Assembly: GCA_039565995.1 (NCBI GenBank)
Contig: CP154795.1
Location: forward strand, 744,001-808,000
Source of the DNA: Propionibacteriaceae bacterium ZF39
Lineage (GTDB): Bacteria > Actinomycetota > Actinomycetes > Propionibacteriales > Propionibacteriaceae
DNA length: 64,000 bases
Direction: 5' to 3'
The position numbers were made by a program, and so were the translations under genes. Of this stretch, positions 48,573 through 56,988 are shown piece by piece. Under the pieces are notes generated by a model. That model saw only the letters and a list, made by a program, of their open reading frames with translations. It did no database searches and was not told the origin of the DNA. Each line of letters opens with the position of its first letter. The stretch's first letter is position 1.

Positions 48573-49145
48573 TCAGGCGGCGCGCCGTTCGGATCCGGGA
48601 GCAACAACCTGACGGAAGGCCGCGAGGACCTCACTCATGGACGGCAGGGGACGAGGCTGGGCGCGGGGGCGGTGGGCCTCGTTGCGGTGGCGCCGGAGGT
48701 GGCGCTTGACAGTGGAGAGCGAGCACCCCAGGCGGTGAGCCAGGGTCTCGAGGCTCTCATGGGGATTCGCGTTGCGCAGGCGCACGACTTCGTCGTGGTC
48801 GACCTGGCGGTGGCGGGCCGTGATGCCGGCGAGTGTGTCGAAATCTTCCGGTGTCACGGTGATGCCGAGACGGCTGCGGATCTCCTGGCGCTGCCGCACG
48901 GTGGTCCCGGCGGCATAGCCGGCGACGTCATAGCGGACGACGGCGTTGTAGAGGCACTGCTTCAGGAGTGGGCAGGTCTGGCACACGTTCTCGGCCTTGC
49001 GGGTGAGCATCATGTGCTGCCGGCGTTGATCTGCGGGGGCCGAAGCCGCAGGCGGCTCCTCCAGCAGGGGGTGCTGGAACAGGGAGGCAAACTCGTGGCA
49101 CCCCTGAGCGGACTCCGGGCGGGAGGTGGCGGTCGCGCTGTTCAT
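48573..49145 (-). CDS. WhiB-family iron-sulfur transcriptional regulator
   Basis: A 190-residue protein. The four Fe-S cysteines are in GCHEFASLF and VCQTCPLLKQCLYNA (C-x2-C-x5-C), and the turn motif is GYAAGTTVRQRQEIR. After residue 110 it carries an extra C-terminal region with a helix-turn-helix-like stretch (ESLETLAHRLGCSLSTVKRH), so it is longer than a minimal WhiB (80-120). ATG 49145 has GAGGAA upstream. It may respond to redox state or NO; targets are unknown. Confidence 0.88.
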   Translation of the reverse strand: MNSATATSRPESAQGCHEFASLFQHPLLEEPPAASAPADQRRQHMMLTRKAENVCQTCPLLKQCLYNAVVRYDVAGYAAGTTVRQRQEIRSRLGITVTPEDFDTLAGITARHRQVDHDEVVRLRNANPHESLETLAHRLGCSLSTVKRHLRRHRNEAHRPRAQPRPLPSMSEVLAAFRQVVAPGSERRAA

Positions 49146-49487
49146 CGTGCTGGATTCCTCATTCTCGATTGGTGCTTTCCGTACCCAATGACGGGCCAAC
49201 ACCACTCCGTGGTTCCGCTGAGTGCCCTGCGAATCATGGGCGTTGTTTCCACGGCTCTAGGTTTCCAAACGCACGCGAGGTCACTGCCCCCAAAAGGTAG
49301 GGCGCGGTACCCGTCTTTGTTGAGTGCGCGGCTCTATGGGCGCATAAGTACGCATACTCAGCGACGCCGCTGGATGCTCAGGTCGAGAATGAGGTCAATC
49401 GACCGACTTGACGAGAAATTACCAGCGGCCGGGAGCTTCTGTCCCGGCCGCGGAGGTGAGAGTCATCTCATGTTGGAACTTCTTAGG
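49146..49487. other. Intergenic region between whiB-like and bpa genes
   Basis: A 342-bp gap on the upstream side of whiB. Near its right end, GCGGCCGGGA/TCCCGGCCGC (49425-49451) forms a perfect 10-bp stem that would terminate bpa transcription on the minus strand. The rest is less GC-rich than its neighbours and presumably holds the whiB promoter; I see no reading frame or repeat worth naming. Confidence 0.5.
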
Positions 49488-50084
49488 TCAGAGATACATC
49501 CCCGAGCCACCGGGCTTCTGACCCGGCATCGGACCACCCTCGGGCGCCCCCGGGCCACCCGGATGAGCACCCGGCGGGAGCGCCCGACGCATCTGCTCGA
49601 GCTGGGCGCGCGCGGCCATCTGCTGGGCGAAGAGCGCCGTCTGGATGCCGTGGAACAGGCCCTCGAGCCAGCCCACGAGCTGGGCCTGGACGACGCGCAG
49701 CTCGGCATCGCTCGGGGTGGACCCCTCGGCGAAGGGCTCGGTGATGCGTTCGAGTTCCTCGGCCAGCTTCGGGTCGAGCCCCGCCTTGAGTTCCTCGATC
49801 GAGGCCGAATAGACCTCGCCCAGGCGCTTGCGGGACGGATCGTCGAGGGGGTTGGCCTTGATCTCGTCGAGCAGCTTCTGGGTCATGCTCGCGATGCGCA
49901 TCACCTTGTCGGGCTCGGGAACCATGTCGGTCACCGAGTCGGGATTCTTGCCGTTCTCGTCCGGCGGCGATTCGACGGCCATTCCCTGCTCACCGACGAC
50001 GTATACCTGACCGTCGGACGTCTGACCCGCCACCACCTGCGGGCGGTTGTCGGAGGACTCTTCTGCGGAGGGCTGGTCTGTCAT
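49488..50084 (-). CDS. bpa: Bacterial proteasome activator (Bpa/PafE)
   Basis: A 198-residue ring-forming protein that opens the 20S proteasome gate without ATP. The central four-helix region (MRIASMTQKLLDEIKANPLD, SIEELKAGLDPKLAEELERI, AQLVGWLEGLFHGIQTALFA) and Pro/Gly-rich tail match the family. The C-terminus is GGSGMYL rather than the usual GQYL, though the penultimate Tyr and last Leu needed for docking are kept. It implies a proteasome elsewhere in this genome. An MFS gene starts upstream on the same strand, its stop 10 bp before the bpa start. Confidence 0.9.
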   Translation of the reverse strand: MTDQPSAEESSDNRPQVVAGQTSDGQVYVVGEQGMAVESPPDENGKNPDSVTDMVPEPDKVMRIASMTQKLLDEIKANPLDDPSRKRLGEVYSASIEELKAGLDPKLAEELERITEPFAEGSTPSDAELRVVQAQLVGWLEGLFHGIQTALFAQQMAARAQLEQMRRALPPGAHPGGPGAPEGGPMPGQKPGGSGMYL

Positions 50085-50094
50085 GCGCGCCAGT

Positions 50095-51309
50095 CTAGGC
50101 CGACGGGTTCCCCGCCCTCGGGACGGCCTCGACGGGGACCGGGTCGGGGGTGTTGTCCCGGCGTACGCGAGCGCGGAGCGCCAGGGCACCGGCCACCGCG
50201 AGAACGAGTGTGACGCCGCCACCGACCACATAGCCGGCCGGCCAGCCCTGATGGTCGATCGCGATGCCGACGAGGGGCGCGGCCAGCGCGGAACCGGTGG
50301 TGAGGGCCGTGCCGTGCCACCCGAAGGCCTCGCCGCGGGACGACTCGGGCACGACCCTGGACAGGGCCTCGCTCGTGGCCGTGATCGCCGGAGCGCAGAA
50401 GAAGCCCGCAATGAGCAGCAGGGCGGCCATGGACCAGTCGGAGTTGGCGAACGCGACGGGCATGGTCGTGGCCCCCAGTGCCGCGACCACGACCCAGGCC
50501 CCGATCGGCCGTTGGATCGCCCCGAACAGCAGACCGCCGACCGCCGAGCCGAAGCCCCAGATCGCCAGCACCCATCCGATGGACGTGGCCTGGTCGAGCG
50601 CGCGCAGCCCGGCAACGACCGTCAGATCAGTCGCCGTCAGGGCGATGGTCGTGGCCATCGTCAGGCCCAGAATGCCGAGCGCGGCCGGGCTGACCCAACG
50701 CGTACCCGTCGTGGGCGGGGCGGCCACGCCGGCCTTGTGACGCAAGGGCGGATTGGCGGCGAACAAGACTCCGGCCGCGGCGACCGACATCAGCTGGAAC
50801 GTCAGCAGCGTCCAGGCCGTGCCCCACAGGGTGGCGACCCAGATGGCCAACGCCGGCCCGGCCATGAACGAGATCTCGGTGATGACCGAGTCGAGCGCCA
50901 GAGCCTGCTTGCGCTGGCGTACCTCCACCGCCCCCAGCAGCGCCTGCCGCAACAGGGCGAAGACGGGCACGGCGAACAGCCCGGCGATGATCACCAGCGC
51001 CAGCAGGACCCAATAGGAGCTCCACGGCGCGACGATCCAACAGAGCGGGACGATGATGAGGGAGGGCAGGAGAGTACGCCGCAGACCCTTCCGGTCGAGC
51101 AGCCGCCCGCGCCACGGCCCGGAGATGCCCTGGGCGATGGTCGCGGCCATGACGATGAGCCCGGCGGCGGAATAGCGCGGATCGATGCGCTCGACGACGT
51201 GGACCGTCAACAGGACCATCGCGCCGAACATCGGGAGTCGACACAGCAGCCCGAGCACCAGGACGGTGCGGGCGCCGGGGATCGACCAGATCTCGCGATA
51301 GCCGGACAT
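50095..51309 (-). CDS. MFS transporter
   Basis: A 404-residue protein with about 12 membrane segments. Motif-A-like sequence GPWRGRLLDRKGLRRT follows TM2, and the central loop is around NPPLRHKAGVAAPP. It is similar in size to drug/sugar efflux MFS proteins. Start ATG 51309 has AAGG upstream; a GTG at 51324 would add five residues. It probably shares a transcript with bpa. The substrate is unknown. Confidence 0.85.
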   Translation of the reverse strand: MSGYREIWSIPGARTVLVLGLLCRLPMFGAMVLLTVHVVERIDPRYSAAGLIVMAATIAQGISGPWRGRLLDRKGLRRTLLPSLIIVPLCWIVAPWSSYWVLLALVIIAGLFAVPVFALLRQALLGAVEVRQRKQALALDSVITEISFMAGPALAIWVATLWGTAWTLLTFQLMSVAAAGVLFAANPPLRHKAGVAAPPTTGTRWVSPAALGILGLTMATTIALTATDLTVVAGLRALDQATSIGWVLAIWGFGSAVGGLLFGAIQRPIGAWVVVAALGATTMPVAFANSDWSMAALLLIAGFFCAPAITATSEALSRVVPESSRGEAFGWHGTALTTGSALAAPLVGIAIDHQGWPAGYVVGGGVTLVLAVAGALALRARVRRDNTPDPVPVEAVPRAGNPSA

Positions 51310-51372
51310 GTGCACGCCTTGCACACTAGACCTCGCGTCCGACAGTTTCCTCCAGGTTTTCCGGAGCGCGGT

Positions 51373-52206
51373 TCAGCGCAGCTCGGCGGCCACCTCGGCG
51401 AGAACGGCGGGGTCGCCGAGATAGGGCTTCGACGCCCGTGGCCAGGTCACGATCGCGTCGGTGAAGCCGAGTTCCTTGGCCCGCCCGAGCTGTTCGGCAC
51501 AGAAGTCGGCGCTGTCGAGCGAGAAGCGCGGAGCAGAGTCGAGATAGAGGTAGCGGTCGATGCCCTGGCCGCCGGCCTCGTCGACCATCGCGCTGAGCTT
51601 GGCCAGATTGGCCCACCACTCGTCGAGGTCCGCCCCGCCGATGCCCGTCGTCGCCCACGCGCCCCGCTCGACCGCGAGCTTGATGGCAATCGGCCCGTTG
51701 GCGGCGACGAAGAGCGGCACGGGCGCCACGGCCGGGCCGGCCACGTTCCGGTAGTCCTTGACCGTGTAGAACTCCCCGGCGTGATCCACGTGGTCCTCGC
51801 TCAACGCGCGCGACAGCACGTCGACGAATTCGCGCAGTCTGCGCGTACGCTCGCCGCGCGAGAGCGTGCCTCCGAGGACCCAGGCGTCGGGCTCGCCGCC
51901 CGACCCGACCCCGCAGAGGATGCGGCCGTCGGAGATGTCCTGCAGGCCGACGAGCTCGCGCGCGAACGCGACCGGGTGGCGGAAGTTGGGGGAGCTGACC
52001 CAGTAGCCGAGCTTGATGCGCTCGGTGACCGTGGCGGCCCCGGCGAGGGTGACGACCGTGGAATACCACGGCTCGTTGGCCATCGGGTCCCAGGTCAGGT
52101 GGTCATAGGTCCACGCGTGGTCGAAGCCGAGTTGCTCGACCTCGCGGAACGCGGCCGCGGATTCCTTCCACGGCAGATCGGTCAGGATGCAGACGCCGGT
52201 GCGCAT
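51373..52206 (-). CDS. LLM-class (F420-dependent type) oxidoreductase
   Basis: A 277-residue luciferase-like protein. GFDHAWTYDHLTWDP, TERIKLGYWVSSPNFRHPV and the loop GVGSGGEPDAWVLGG are characteristic of F420-binding members of this family in actinobacteria. AAAGGA precedes ATG 52206. It follows the quinone oxidoreductase gene by 10 bp, so both are likely part of one detoxification or redox operon. Confidence 0.88.
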   Translation of the reverse strand: MRTGVCILTDLPWKESAAAFREVEQLGFDHAWTYDHLTWDPMANEPWYSTVVTLAGAATVTERIKLGYWVSSPNFRHPVAFARELVGLQDISDGRILCGVGSGGEPDAWVLGGTLSRGERTRRLREFVDVLSRALSEDHVDHAGEFYTVKDYRNVAGPAVAPVPLFVAANGPIAIKLAVERGAWATTGIGGADLDEWWANLAKLSAMVDEAGGQGIDRYLYLDSAPRFSLDSADFCAEQLGRAKELGFTDAIVTWPRASKPYLGDPAVLAEVAAELR

Positions 52207-52216
52207 GGTGGTCCTT

Positions 52217-53212
52217 TCACTCGCCGAAGGTGAGCACGATCTTGCCGCGGTGCTCGCCGGAATCGAAGTATTCATGGGCCGCGGCCACATCGGCCGCGTC
52301 GAAGACCTTGGTGGGGGCGGTGCGGATGCGGCCGTCGGCATACATGGGCCAGATGCGCGTCACCACGTCGGCGCAGATCTTCGCCTTCTGGTCGCTCGGC
52401 CGGGATCGCAGCGAGGTGGCGATGACGCTCGCGCGCTTGCGCAGCTGGAGCCCGAGGTCGAGCTCGCCCTTGCGGCCGCCCTGCAGGCCGATGATGACCA
52501 TGCGGCCGTCGCTCTTGAGTACGCCCAGGTTGGGCTCGAGATAGCGCGCGCCCTGGTTGTCGAGAATGACGTCCACCCCGCCGGCGTCGGTGAACGCCGC
52601 GGCCCAGTCGTCGCGATAGGAGACGGCGAGGTCGGCACCCAGCTCTCGGCAGAAGGCGAGCTTCTCGTCGCTGCCGGCGGTGGTGAAGACGGTGCAGCCG
52701 AGGGCCTTGGCGTACTGGATCGCGAACGAGCCGATCCCGCCCGCCCCGCCATGCACGAGGTAGGTCTCGCCCGGCTTCAAATCGGCGACGTCGGCGTTGG
52801 ACTGCACGGTGGCGGCGACCTCGAGTACGCCGGCTGCGGTGATCGGATCGACGCCCGGTGGGAGCGGCAGGAGATGGGCGGCCTCGACGGCGACATATTC
52901 GGCGTACCCTCCACCGGCCAGCAGCGCCAGGCACCGGTCACCGACCGACCAGCCGGTCACACCCTCGGCGACGGCGGCGACGCGGCCCGAGACTTCCAGC
53001 CCGATGATCGCGGATGCCCCCGGCGGCGGGGGATAGAAACCCTTGCGCTGCATGACATCGGCCCGGTTGATCCCGGCGGCGGTGACCTGGATGAGCACTT
53101 CGCCGGGCTTCGGCAGCGGGACCGGGGCCTCACCGAGCTGGAGCACCTCAGGGCCATCTCCGTCGCCCTGGACGGTCACCGCGCGCATCGTGGTCGGAAT
53201 CGAGCTGGTCAT
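52217..53212 (-). CDS. NAD(P)H:quinone oxidoreductase, zinc-type alcohol dehydrogenase superfamily
   Basis: A 331-residue medium-chain dehydrogenase of the zeta-crystallin/QOR type. The GroES-like N-terminus has GEVLIQVTAAGINRADVMQR, the cofactor site is YLVHGGAGGIGSFAIQYAKA, and the segment YPPPPGASAIIGLEVSGRV is typical of quinone reductases. Catalytic zinc cysteines are absent, as expected. It is first in a two-gene operon with the LLM oxidoreductase. Confidence 0.9.
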   Translation of the reverse strand: MTSSIPTTMRAVTVQGDGDGPEVLQLGEAPVPLPKPGEVLIQVTAAGINRADVMQRKGFYPPPPGASAIIGLEVSGRVAAVAEGVTGWSVGDRCLALLAGGGYAEYVAVEAAHLLPLPPGVDPITAAGVLEVAATVQSNADVADLKPGETYLVHGGAGGIGSFAIQYAKALGCTVFTTAGSDEKLAFCRELGADLAVSYRDDWAAAFTDAGGVDVILDNQGARYLEPNLGVLKSDGRMVIIGLQGGRKGELDLGLQLRKRASVIATSLRSRPSDQKAKICADVVTRIWPMYADGRIRTAPTKVFDAADVAAAHEYFDSGEHRGKIVLTFGE

Positions 53213-53323
53213 GCACGCACCCTATGGGGCTCGGTCATGGGATGCGCCGGGAGGGGGAGTGGTCGCGCTAGCATGGGGTGCCGCCGGGGCACATGCCCGG
53301 GCAGCGGCGACACAGCAGTGTCG

Positions 53324-53410
53324 GGCGAGATCGCATAGTGGACTAGTGCAGCCGCCTTGAAAGCGGCCGAGCGGGCGACCGTTCCGTGGGTTCGAATCCC
53401 ACTCTCGCCG
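53324..53410 (+). tRNA. tRNA-Ser (anticodon TGA)
   Basis: An 87-nt class II tRNA. The acceptor stem GGCGAGA/TCTCGCC is perfect, the anticodon loop CTTGAAA reads TGA, the T-arm is GTGGGTTCGAATCCCAC, and a long variable arm lies between. The CCA end is not encoded (G is followed by CGT). Confidence 0.93.
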
Positions 53411-53447
53411 CGTACTTCCCTGAGTCACCCCGTCGAAGGAGTCGTCG

Positions 53448-53930
53448 ATGACCGCCACCCCAGCTGCGTCCGGGACCGGCCAGGAGGTCAGCGTTTATCA
53501 GCTTCGACCCGCACCGCCGATCAGGGCCTTCCTGTTGGCGGGGATCGGCAGCATCCTGGGCGCCGTCGTGATCGTCCTCTCTCGCGCGCAGGGTTGGCAC
53601 GGCGTGGTGACGGCCTTGGGTGTGCTGCTGTTTGTGCTGGGTCTGGTGCTCCTCGGCGGCGCGTTCTATGCCATGACCCGGATGCAGGTGAAGGCCGAGC
53701 TGACCCCCACGGGTTATTCGTTCCGGACTCCCGCAGGCGTACGCCACGGCACCTGGGCCGACACCGTGAAGGTGACCACCTCAGAGTCGGGGCGGCGCAT
53801 CACCTTCCACCGCCGCGATGAATCCCTGCAGCATGTCGTGACGCCCGTCGGGTCGACCGATTCGGCCATGCGTCGTCTGACCACGGACATCACCGACCGG
53901 CTCAAGCGCAGCCGCGCGATCGACTCCTGA
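53448..53930 (+). CDS. Small two-TM membrane protein with PH-like cytosolic domain
   Basis: A 160-residue protein. Two hydrophobic helices (FLLAGIGSILGAVVIVL and GVVTALGVLLFVLGLVLLGG) form an N-terminal hairpin. The rest (KAELTPTGYSFRTPAGVRHG to RRITFHRRDE) has the beta-rich pattern of small bacterial PH-like domains. It lies 37 bp after tRNA-Ser and converges with the LCP operon. The function is unknown. Confidence 0.7.
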   Translation: MTATPAASGTGQEVSVYQLRPAPPIRAFLLAGIGSILGAVVIVLSRAQGWHGVVTALGVLLFVLGLVLLGGAFYAMTRMQVKAELTPTGYSFRTPAGVRHGTWADTVKVTTSESGRRITFHRRDESLQHVVTPVGSTDSAMRRLTTDITDRLKRSRAIDS

Positions 53931-53951
53931 TCGCTCAGCAGCTCCCGAGAA

Positions 53952-55559
53952 TCAGCGCAGCCACGGCGGCCGGTCGCCCTGGGTGGCGGCCAGTTCGGGC
54001 TTGAAGGCGCACGAATCGCTCAGGTCCTCAGCAGGGGGCAGGGGCGTACTCTCCGGAGCCGGCTCCACCGGGGCCTCAGCCGGCGGCTGCTCCTCGGTCG
54101 GCTGGGGATTTTCGGTGCCTGGATCGGCGGGCGGTTCGGTGCTTGCTTCCCCACCCGGCGGAGCCGGGGTCGGCGTCGGCTTCGGAGCGATCGCGGCGGC
54201 AACGCGGGCACGGATGCGGTCGAAGTCGGGATCGCTCGATACAAAACCGTCCTCGCCGGAGCGGAGAACGATGCTCGTCGAGGTGCCGTTCTTGACGCGC
54301 AGGGACAGGTCCACCATCGCCGGCAGGATCTCCTGCGGGATGTCGGTGCGGACAATCTCCTTGCCCTGCCGGGCGACATCCTCATAGCGCGTGAGCATGT
54401 TGGCCGGGTTCGCCTGCTTGATCACCGCGTCGATCACACAACGCTGGCGGTCCATGCGCTGGAAGTCGTCAGCACCGAAGCGGCCACGGGCATACCAGAG
54501 CGCCTGATCGCCGTTGAGATGCTGGTTGGGTCCCGGCGCCAAGGCACCGGCGGGCAAGATGCCGCGGCTGGTGTCCCCGCCGATCGCGACCCAGGTGTTG
54601 ATGTTGACCGTGATGCCGCCCAGGGCGTCGATGAGCTTGTGGAAGCCCTCGAGTTCGACCAGCACGTAGTAGTCGACCTTGAGGCCTGTCGCTTCACCGA
54701 CGGACAGCTTGACGACATCGGCGCCGAGGTTGTCGGTCGGGCCGAGGATGTCGGGCGGCACGTTCGGCGGGATGTTCTCATACATCTCCGTGAGCATGTA
54801 TTCGAGATCGTCACCCCAACCACTGGTGAAACCCTCGGGGTAGTACTGATGGAGCGGCGAGTCGGCGGGGAAGGGCATCCGGGCCGTGTTGCGCGGGAGG
54901 GAGATCAGCACGGTGTCGCCCGTGCGGGTGTCGACGCTGGCGAGGATCACGGTGTCCGTACGCGTACCAGTCCGGTCGCGACCGGCGTCGCCGCCGAGCA
55001 GAAGGATGTTCACGCGTGGCTTGTTCTTCCACGGGTTGCGCCCGTCCAAGTGCGGTGCGGTGCCCGACTGCAGGTCGGAGCTGTCCTTGAAGATGGTGTC
55101 GAGCAGCCGGGACTGGTCGAACGAATAGCGGGCCGCTACGGCCAGTGGGGTCGCGATCGTCAGAGTCAGGACTCCGACGAGGACCGAGCCGAGGGCTCGT
55201 TCGAACTTGGTCAGAGCTCGCGGTCGCAGCAGCAAGTGAGTGACCACGATCAGTCCCGCCCAGGCGAGCGCGAGGATCGGGATCAAGACGACCAGGACCT
55301 TCAGGAAGAGAGAGTTCACTCCCAACCGGATCAGGGTGTTGGGAGCTACGAGGGCGGCCACCGTGATGGCGGCTGCAATGGCCAGGAAGCTGATCAGTGC
55401 GACGAGGCCGGGTCGGCGGAGGCCAGCGCGGATCAGTCCCGTGCCCGGCAGATAGGTGCCGAGGACCGTCCAGAGCGCGCTCAGGCGGAAGCCCAGCCGA
55501 CCGGCGGCTGAGCGCTTGGGGCGGGGTCTCGGGGCATGGGTGCGCGCAGAACTGGCCAT
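53952..55559 (-). CDS. LytR-CpsA-Psr (LCP) family glycopolymer transferase
   Basis: A 535-residue membrane protein. The N-terminus has four membrane segments, more than the single anchor of a simple LCP. The LCP catalytic domain follows: LLLGGDAGRDRTGTRTDTVI and LISLPRNTARMPFP contain the Arg/Asp residues that bind polyprenyl pyrophosphate, with QALWYARGRFGADDFQRMDR later. A Pro/Glu-rich tail of about 70 residues ends in WLR. LCP enzymes attach wall polymers to peptidoglycan. Its ATG overlaps the upstream LCP stop by one base. Confidence 0.9.
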   Translation of the reverse strand: MASSARTHAPRPRPKRSAAGRLGFRLSALWTVLGTYLPGTGLIRAGLRRPGLVALISFLAIAAAITVAALVAPNTLIRLGVNSLFLKVLVVLIPILALAWAGLIVVTHLLLRPRALTKFERALGSVLVGVLTLTIATPLAVAARYSFDQSRLLDTIFKDSSDLQSGTAPHLDGRNPWKNKPRVNILLLGGDAGRDRTGTRTDTVILASVDTRTGDTVLISLPRNTARMPFPADSPLHQYYPEGFTSGWGDDLEYMLTEMYENIPPNVPPDILGPTDNLGADVVKLSVGEATGLKVDYYVLVELEGFHKLIDALGGITVNINTWVAIGGDTSRGILPAGALAPGPNQHLNGDQALWYARGRFGADDFQRMDRQRCVIDAVIKQANPANMLTRYEDVARQGKEIVRTDIPQEILPAMVDLSLRVKNGTSTSIVLRSGEDGFVSSDPDFDRIRARVAAAIAPKPTPTPAPPGGEASTEPPADPGTENPQPTEEQPPAEAPVEPAPESTPLPPAEDLSDSCAFKPELAATQGDRPPWLR

Positions 55560-56602
55560 CAGCTCGGGTGCTTCGCCACGTATTCGGCCATCTTGTCATC
55601 ACGCAGCGCCGCGCTCAGCTCCGCCATTCCCGCCTCGTCGACGAGGGCGATCGACTGGCCGTCGCTGGACGTGCCGAAGCCGGTGATCGGTGCCTGGAGC
55701 GAGTGGATCTGGCTGCGCTCCCGGATCTTGAGCCCATAGACGAGCCCCTTCACCTCGCTGCTGGGCAGGGTCCGGTCGACGGTGACCGAGGTGGCGGCGG
55801 CGTCGATCAGTTCGCCGAATTTGGCGGGGTTGCCCAAGGTCTCGGGCTGGACGGACTTGTTGAAGATCGCGACGAGCACGGCCCGCTGGCGTTCTGCTCG
55901 GTCGAGGTCACCGTTGGGGAGACCATAACGCTGGCGAACATAGGCGAGAGCTTCCTCGCCCTGGATCGTGATCTCGCCCTTGGGATAGGTGTATTCACGC
56001 ACTGTCGACGCGTACTTGTTGTTGACCGTCACGCCACCGAGGTGCTCGGTGAGGCCCATGAATCCACCGAAGTTGATCTCGGCTGTGTGATCGATACCGA
56101 CCTGAGTGAGTTGCTCGACCGTCTGGACCGCCATCGGCGTGCGGCCCCAGGAGTACGCCGCGTTGATCTTCGCCTTGCCGCCGCGGTGATATTCGTTGGC
56201 CGGGACGTCCACCCACAGGTCGCGCGGGAACGAGACAAGGTAGACACTGTTTCGATCACCCGAGATGTGAGCGACCATGAGGACATCGGACCGTCCGTCG
56301 CTGCCGTTGTCGTTCTTGTCGGCTCCGACGACCAGGACATTGACGGCCGGAGTCTTGGTGACCTCGGGTTGTCCCTCATAGGGCAGGGGCATCAGGTCGG
56401 CCTGTTCCACCTTCCCGAGGGCGCCATCCACTCGGCTGAAGTAGTAGCCGATCACGCCACCAATCGCCAGAATCAAAACAAGAACCGAGGCCAGCGCGAT
56501 GAAGAGTGCCCGTCGGGTCTTCGTCTTCCGTCGCGGCGGGCGGGGCTCCTCTGTCGAAGGGTCGGCTTCTTCGTCGAAGAACGGAAAGTCCGACTCGCGC
56601 AT
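55559..56602 (-). CDS. LytR-CpsA-Psr (LCP) family protein
   Basis: A 347-residue LCP protein: a basic, Pro-rich cytosolic tail (PRPPRRKTKTRRA), one membrane helix (FIALASVLVLILAIGGVIG) and an extracellular LCP domain (NVLVVGADKNDNGSDGRSDV, LVSFPRDLWVD, ALAYVRQRYGLPNGDLDRAE). ATG 56602 is chosen for its AGGAG site; a longer frame to 56716 is not homologous. It forms an operon with the second LCP gene. The glycan cluster at 59.3 kb onwards may supply its substrate. Confidence 0.9.
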   Translation of the reverse strand: MRESDFPFFDEEADPSTEEPRPPRRKTKTRRALFIALASVLVLILAIGGVIGYYFSRVDGALGKVEQADLMPLPYEGQPEVTKTPAVNVLVVGADKNDNGSDGRSDVLMVAHISGDRNSVYLVSFPRDLWVDVPANEYHRGGKAKINAAYSWGRTPMAVQTVEQLTQVGIDHTAEINFGGFMGLTEHLGGVTVNNKYASTVREYTYPKGEITIQGEEALAYVRQRYGLPNGDLDRAERQRAVLVAIFNKSVQPETLGNPAKFGELIDAAATSVTVDRTLPSSEVKGLVYGLKIRERSQIHSLQAPITGFGTSSDGQSIALVDEAGMAELSAALRDDKMAEYVAKHPS

Positions 56603-56762
56603 CCGGGCTCCTGGGTCTCTCGGGACGACCCGGGGAACGGGCCTCGGTGCGATGCTACTCGCCGCATTAGCCTGACGAAATTGCAGAACTGACATGCGGA
56701 ACCTGCCCGCGGTCATTCAGGTTGGCGATGGCCGAGGGTTCCGACTAGGATGCTCTGGGCAT

Positions 56763-56853
56763 GGAGGCGTCGCCTAGTACGGTCTATGGCGCCCGCCTGC
56801 TAAGCGGGTTTGGGACTTAACTCCCATCGCGGGTTCAAATCCCGCCGCCTCCG
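56763..56853 (+). tRNA. tRNA-Ser (anticodon GCT)
   Basis: A 91-nt class II tRNA. The acceptor is GGAGGCG/CGCCTCC, the anticodon loop CTGCTAA reads GCT, the T-arm is CGGGTTCAAATCCCG, and the variable arm TTTGGGACTTAACTCCCAT is long. CCA is encoded at 56854-56856. Confidence 0.93.
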
Positions 56854-56941
56854 CCAATCACCTCGGGTGGGATCAGCTTCGGCTGGTTCCACCCGAAGTC
56901 GTCTCCAGTGGTGGTTGAGCGTTCGACCATGACAAAGCACA

Positions 56942-56969
56942 GAGCCCCCGGGAAAGACCCCGGGGGCTC
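56942..56969 (-). terminator. Terminator of pckG
   Basis: GAGCCCCCGGGG and CCCGGGGGCTC pair around a short A/G-rich loop 20 bp after the pckG stop; on the minus strand the stem is followed by TGTGCTTTGTC. Confidence 0.75.
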
Positions 56970-56988
56970 CGATCGCAGAGTCGATGAC

